This document shows positions 7,041-7,781 of a stretch of 7,781 nucleotides of DNA, piece after piece. The translations under genes were made by a program, and so were the position numbers. The notes under the pieces were generated by a model. That model was not told where the DNA came from, searched no databases, and was given only the letters and a program-made list of their open reading frames with translations. Each line of letters opens with the position of its first letter. The stretch's first letter is position 1. The stretch spans positions 1 through 7,781 of the forward strand of contig URDM01000105.1 in the NCBI GenBank assembly GCA_900546575.1. The letters run 5' to 3'. The DNA is from an uncultured Prevotella sp. (lineage in GTDB: Bacteria; Bacteroidota; Bacteroidia; Bacteroidales; Bacteroidaceae).

Positions 7041-7137
7041 TGCATTTCCACCTTATACCTACTTCATTTTTCGCAAGCTCAAGGAAACTCCACCGGCCGT
7101 TCCGAATAGATATTGGACTTTGATTGGTTTGGCAATC

Positions 7138-7452
7138 TTATCCACGGTCATATTTCTTATAAAAATGTGCTGTCTTGGGCATCTTCAACAAAGGATACAT
7201 ATAAGCTGACAATCTATAATAACCAATGTTGTCAAGGTACTGTATGGCTTTGTTTCTATCACAAATTTGTAAACCTCGTGATTCAAGCAAATTAACGAGA
7301 TTTTCTGAAGATTCAAACCGTTTTGTAAAGGGGATAAGATTCTTTTTAGCAAGAAAAATACGCAAAGTGGATTTCTTTGACATATTTATATTTAATAATG
7401 TTAAATCAGACCTTAAAATAATACTTAACCAGTCAAATAAAGTGGTTTTCAT
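7138..7452 (-). pseudogene. Truncated Abi_2 (AbiD/AbiF-like) abortive-infection gene
   Basis: The 104-residue frame matches the N-terminus of the Abi_2 family, which protects against phage by abortive infection. Residues about 38-100 carry the family pattern: IPFTK, then LVNLLESRGLQI (53-64), then LDNIGYYRLSAYMYPLL (73-89). Full-length members are about 300 residues and have a HEPN-like domain in the missing part. Here similarity stops near residue 100 and a stop codon follows four residues later, where sequence with intron character begins. The first 37 residues are not recognisable as Abi, so the native start could be M24 (7383) or lie elsewhere; I keep the ATG at 7452. The AT-rich composition contrasts with the neighbouring core genes and suggests acquisition. 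The fragment is very unlikely to be functional. Confidence 0.7.
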
Positions 7453-7454
7453 GG

Positions 7455-7568
7455 TTAAAGTGTTACCTTTGTAACGTCTATATCCATACCGAAAGCCCCA
7501 ACGGGCAGAGGTTGGGCAGGCATATATACATAATAAGGCGTAACTGTACGCTTTGGTTTTGACGCCAT
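7455..7568 (-). CDS. Small 37-residue ORF, uncertain coding status
   Basis: An ATG at 7568 opens a 37-residue frame ending with TAA at 7455-7457. The product starts MASKPKRTVTPYYVYMPAQP and continues with LPVGAFG. The middle part YVYMPAQPLPVGA resembles short hypothetical proteins I associate with repeated intergenic sequences in Prevotella and Bacteroides; this is memory, not a search result. The Abi-fragment ATG follows its stop by only two bases, as in a translationally coupled pair. No ribosome-binding site is visible. Overlapping frames on the same strand are also open here, so coding status is uncertain; a repeat that happens to be open is the main alternative. Confidence 0.3.
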   Translation of the reverse strand: MASKPKRTVTPYYVYMPAQPLPVGAFGMDIDVTKVTL

Positions 7569-7720
7569 AAGAACTTCGCAACTTCAAACTGATTGTCAAA
7601 AACAAAGCAACGGGAACGTCTCATGAGGTGTATTGTATACAGCCCTCATTGGCTTCAATCGGTTCTTTGGTTGTTGTCAATGTGGCTTACTATATACTTA
7701 CATCGGCGTGGGGCTTTCGG
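7489..7720. repeat. 12-base inverted repeat around the small ORF
   Basis: CCGAAAGCCCCA at 7489-7500 is the exact reverse complement of TGGGGCTTTCGG at 7709-7720. The arms are 208 bases apart. The left arm lies inside the 37-residue ORF, and the right arm lies within a second local inverted repeat (TACATCG / CGATGTA). The interval 7569-7781 otherwise contains no gene I can support. The arms may be ends of a small repeat unit or fragments of two inverted copies of one repeat. Confidence 0.4.
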
Positions 7721-7781
7721 CGTTGTATCAGCGATGTACATTGAAAGACTATATTTCTTATTTGTTACCTACTTGATTATC

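Noticed and set aside
6964..7209. An 81-residue + strand frame beginning MFISYFHVYRPLTPPYVRET
   Set aside because: Its N-terminal part is a translation of the complement of the putative intron domain V region; frames containing LTPPYVR are a known type of spurious ORF over group II intron ends.
7464..7471. TACCTTTG on the + strand, a match to the TAnnTTTG promoter box
   Set aside because: No TTTG element is present at the right distance upstream, no + strand gene follows, and it lies within a small palindrome (GTTAC-CTTT-GTAAC) over the end of the small - strand ORF.

Overview
The window looks like chromosomal DNA from a Bacteroidales bacterium, most probably Prevotella/Segatella or a close relative. 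This rests on the gene families (a Bacteroidota-type DUF4954 protein and a 967-residue secreted M16 peptidase), A-rich leaders without Shine-Dalgarno sequences, a possible TAnnTTTG promoter box, and palindromic intergenic repeats. The organism is inferred from sequence character, not from a search.

Layout, left to right. Positions 1-480 hold no gene I can support. They carry a short hairpin (9-33), a strongly palindromic element with 31-base arms (140-253), three copies of an 11-base tandem repeat (342-374) and a weak candidate promoter (425-455). Three intact + strand genes follow: hflX (481-1725), a ribosome-associated GTPase; a DUF4954-family protein of unknown function with beta-helix-like repeats (1955-3808); and a signal-peptide-bearing two-unit M16 zinc peptidase (4031-6934). 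The two gaps between them (about 230 and 220 bases) each hold a copy of one long hairpin-forming intergenic element, so the DUF4954 gene lies between two related elements.

After the M16 stop codon the character changes. On the - strand, 6935 to about 7040 looks like the 3' end of a group II intron (domains V and VI). Its predicted last base directly abuts the M16 stop codon. The rest of the tail is AT-rich - strand sequence: the N-terminal part of an Abi_2 (AbiD/AbiF-like) phage-defence gene that loses its C-terminal half where intron-like sequence begins (7138-7452), preceded by a 37-codon small ORF (7455-7568). No reverse transcriptase is visible. This right end reads as an accessory junction of mobile-element and defence-gene remnants next to a conserved housekeeping block.

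The three large genes are on one strand but are separated by more than 200 bases of structured repeat, so they are probably not a tight operon. I see no functional pathway linking ribosome rescue (HflX), the DUF4954 protein and envelope proteolysis (M16). I did not find a complete new system. The most interesting items are the paired hairpin elements, the nested palindrome, the intron end fused to a stop codon and its hairpin's possible reuse as a terminator, and the Abi/intron chimera.
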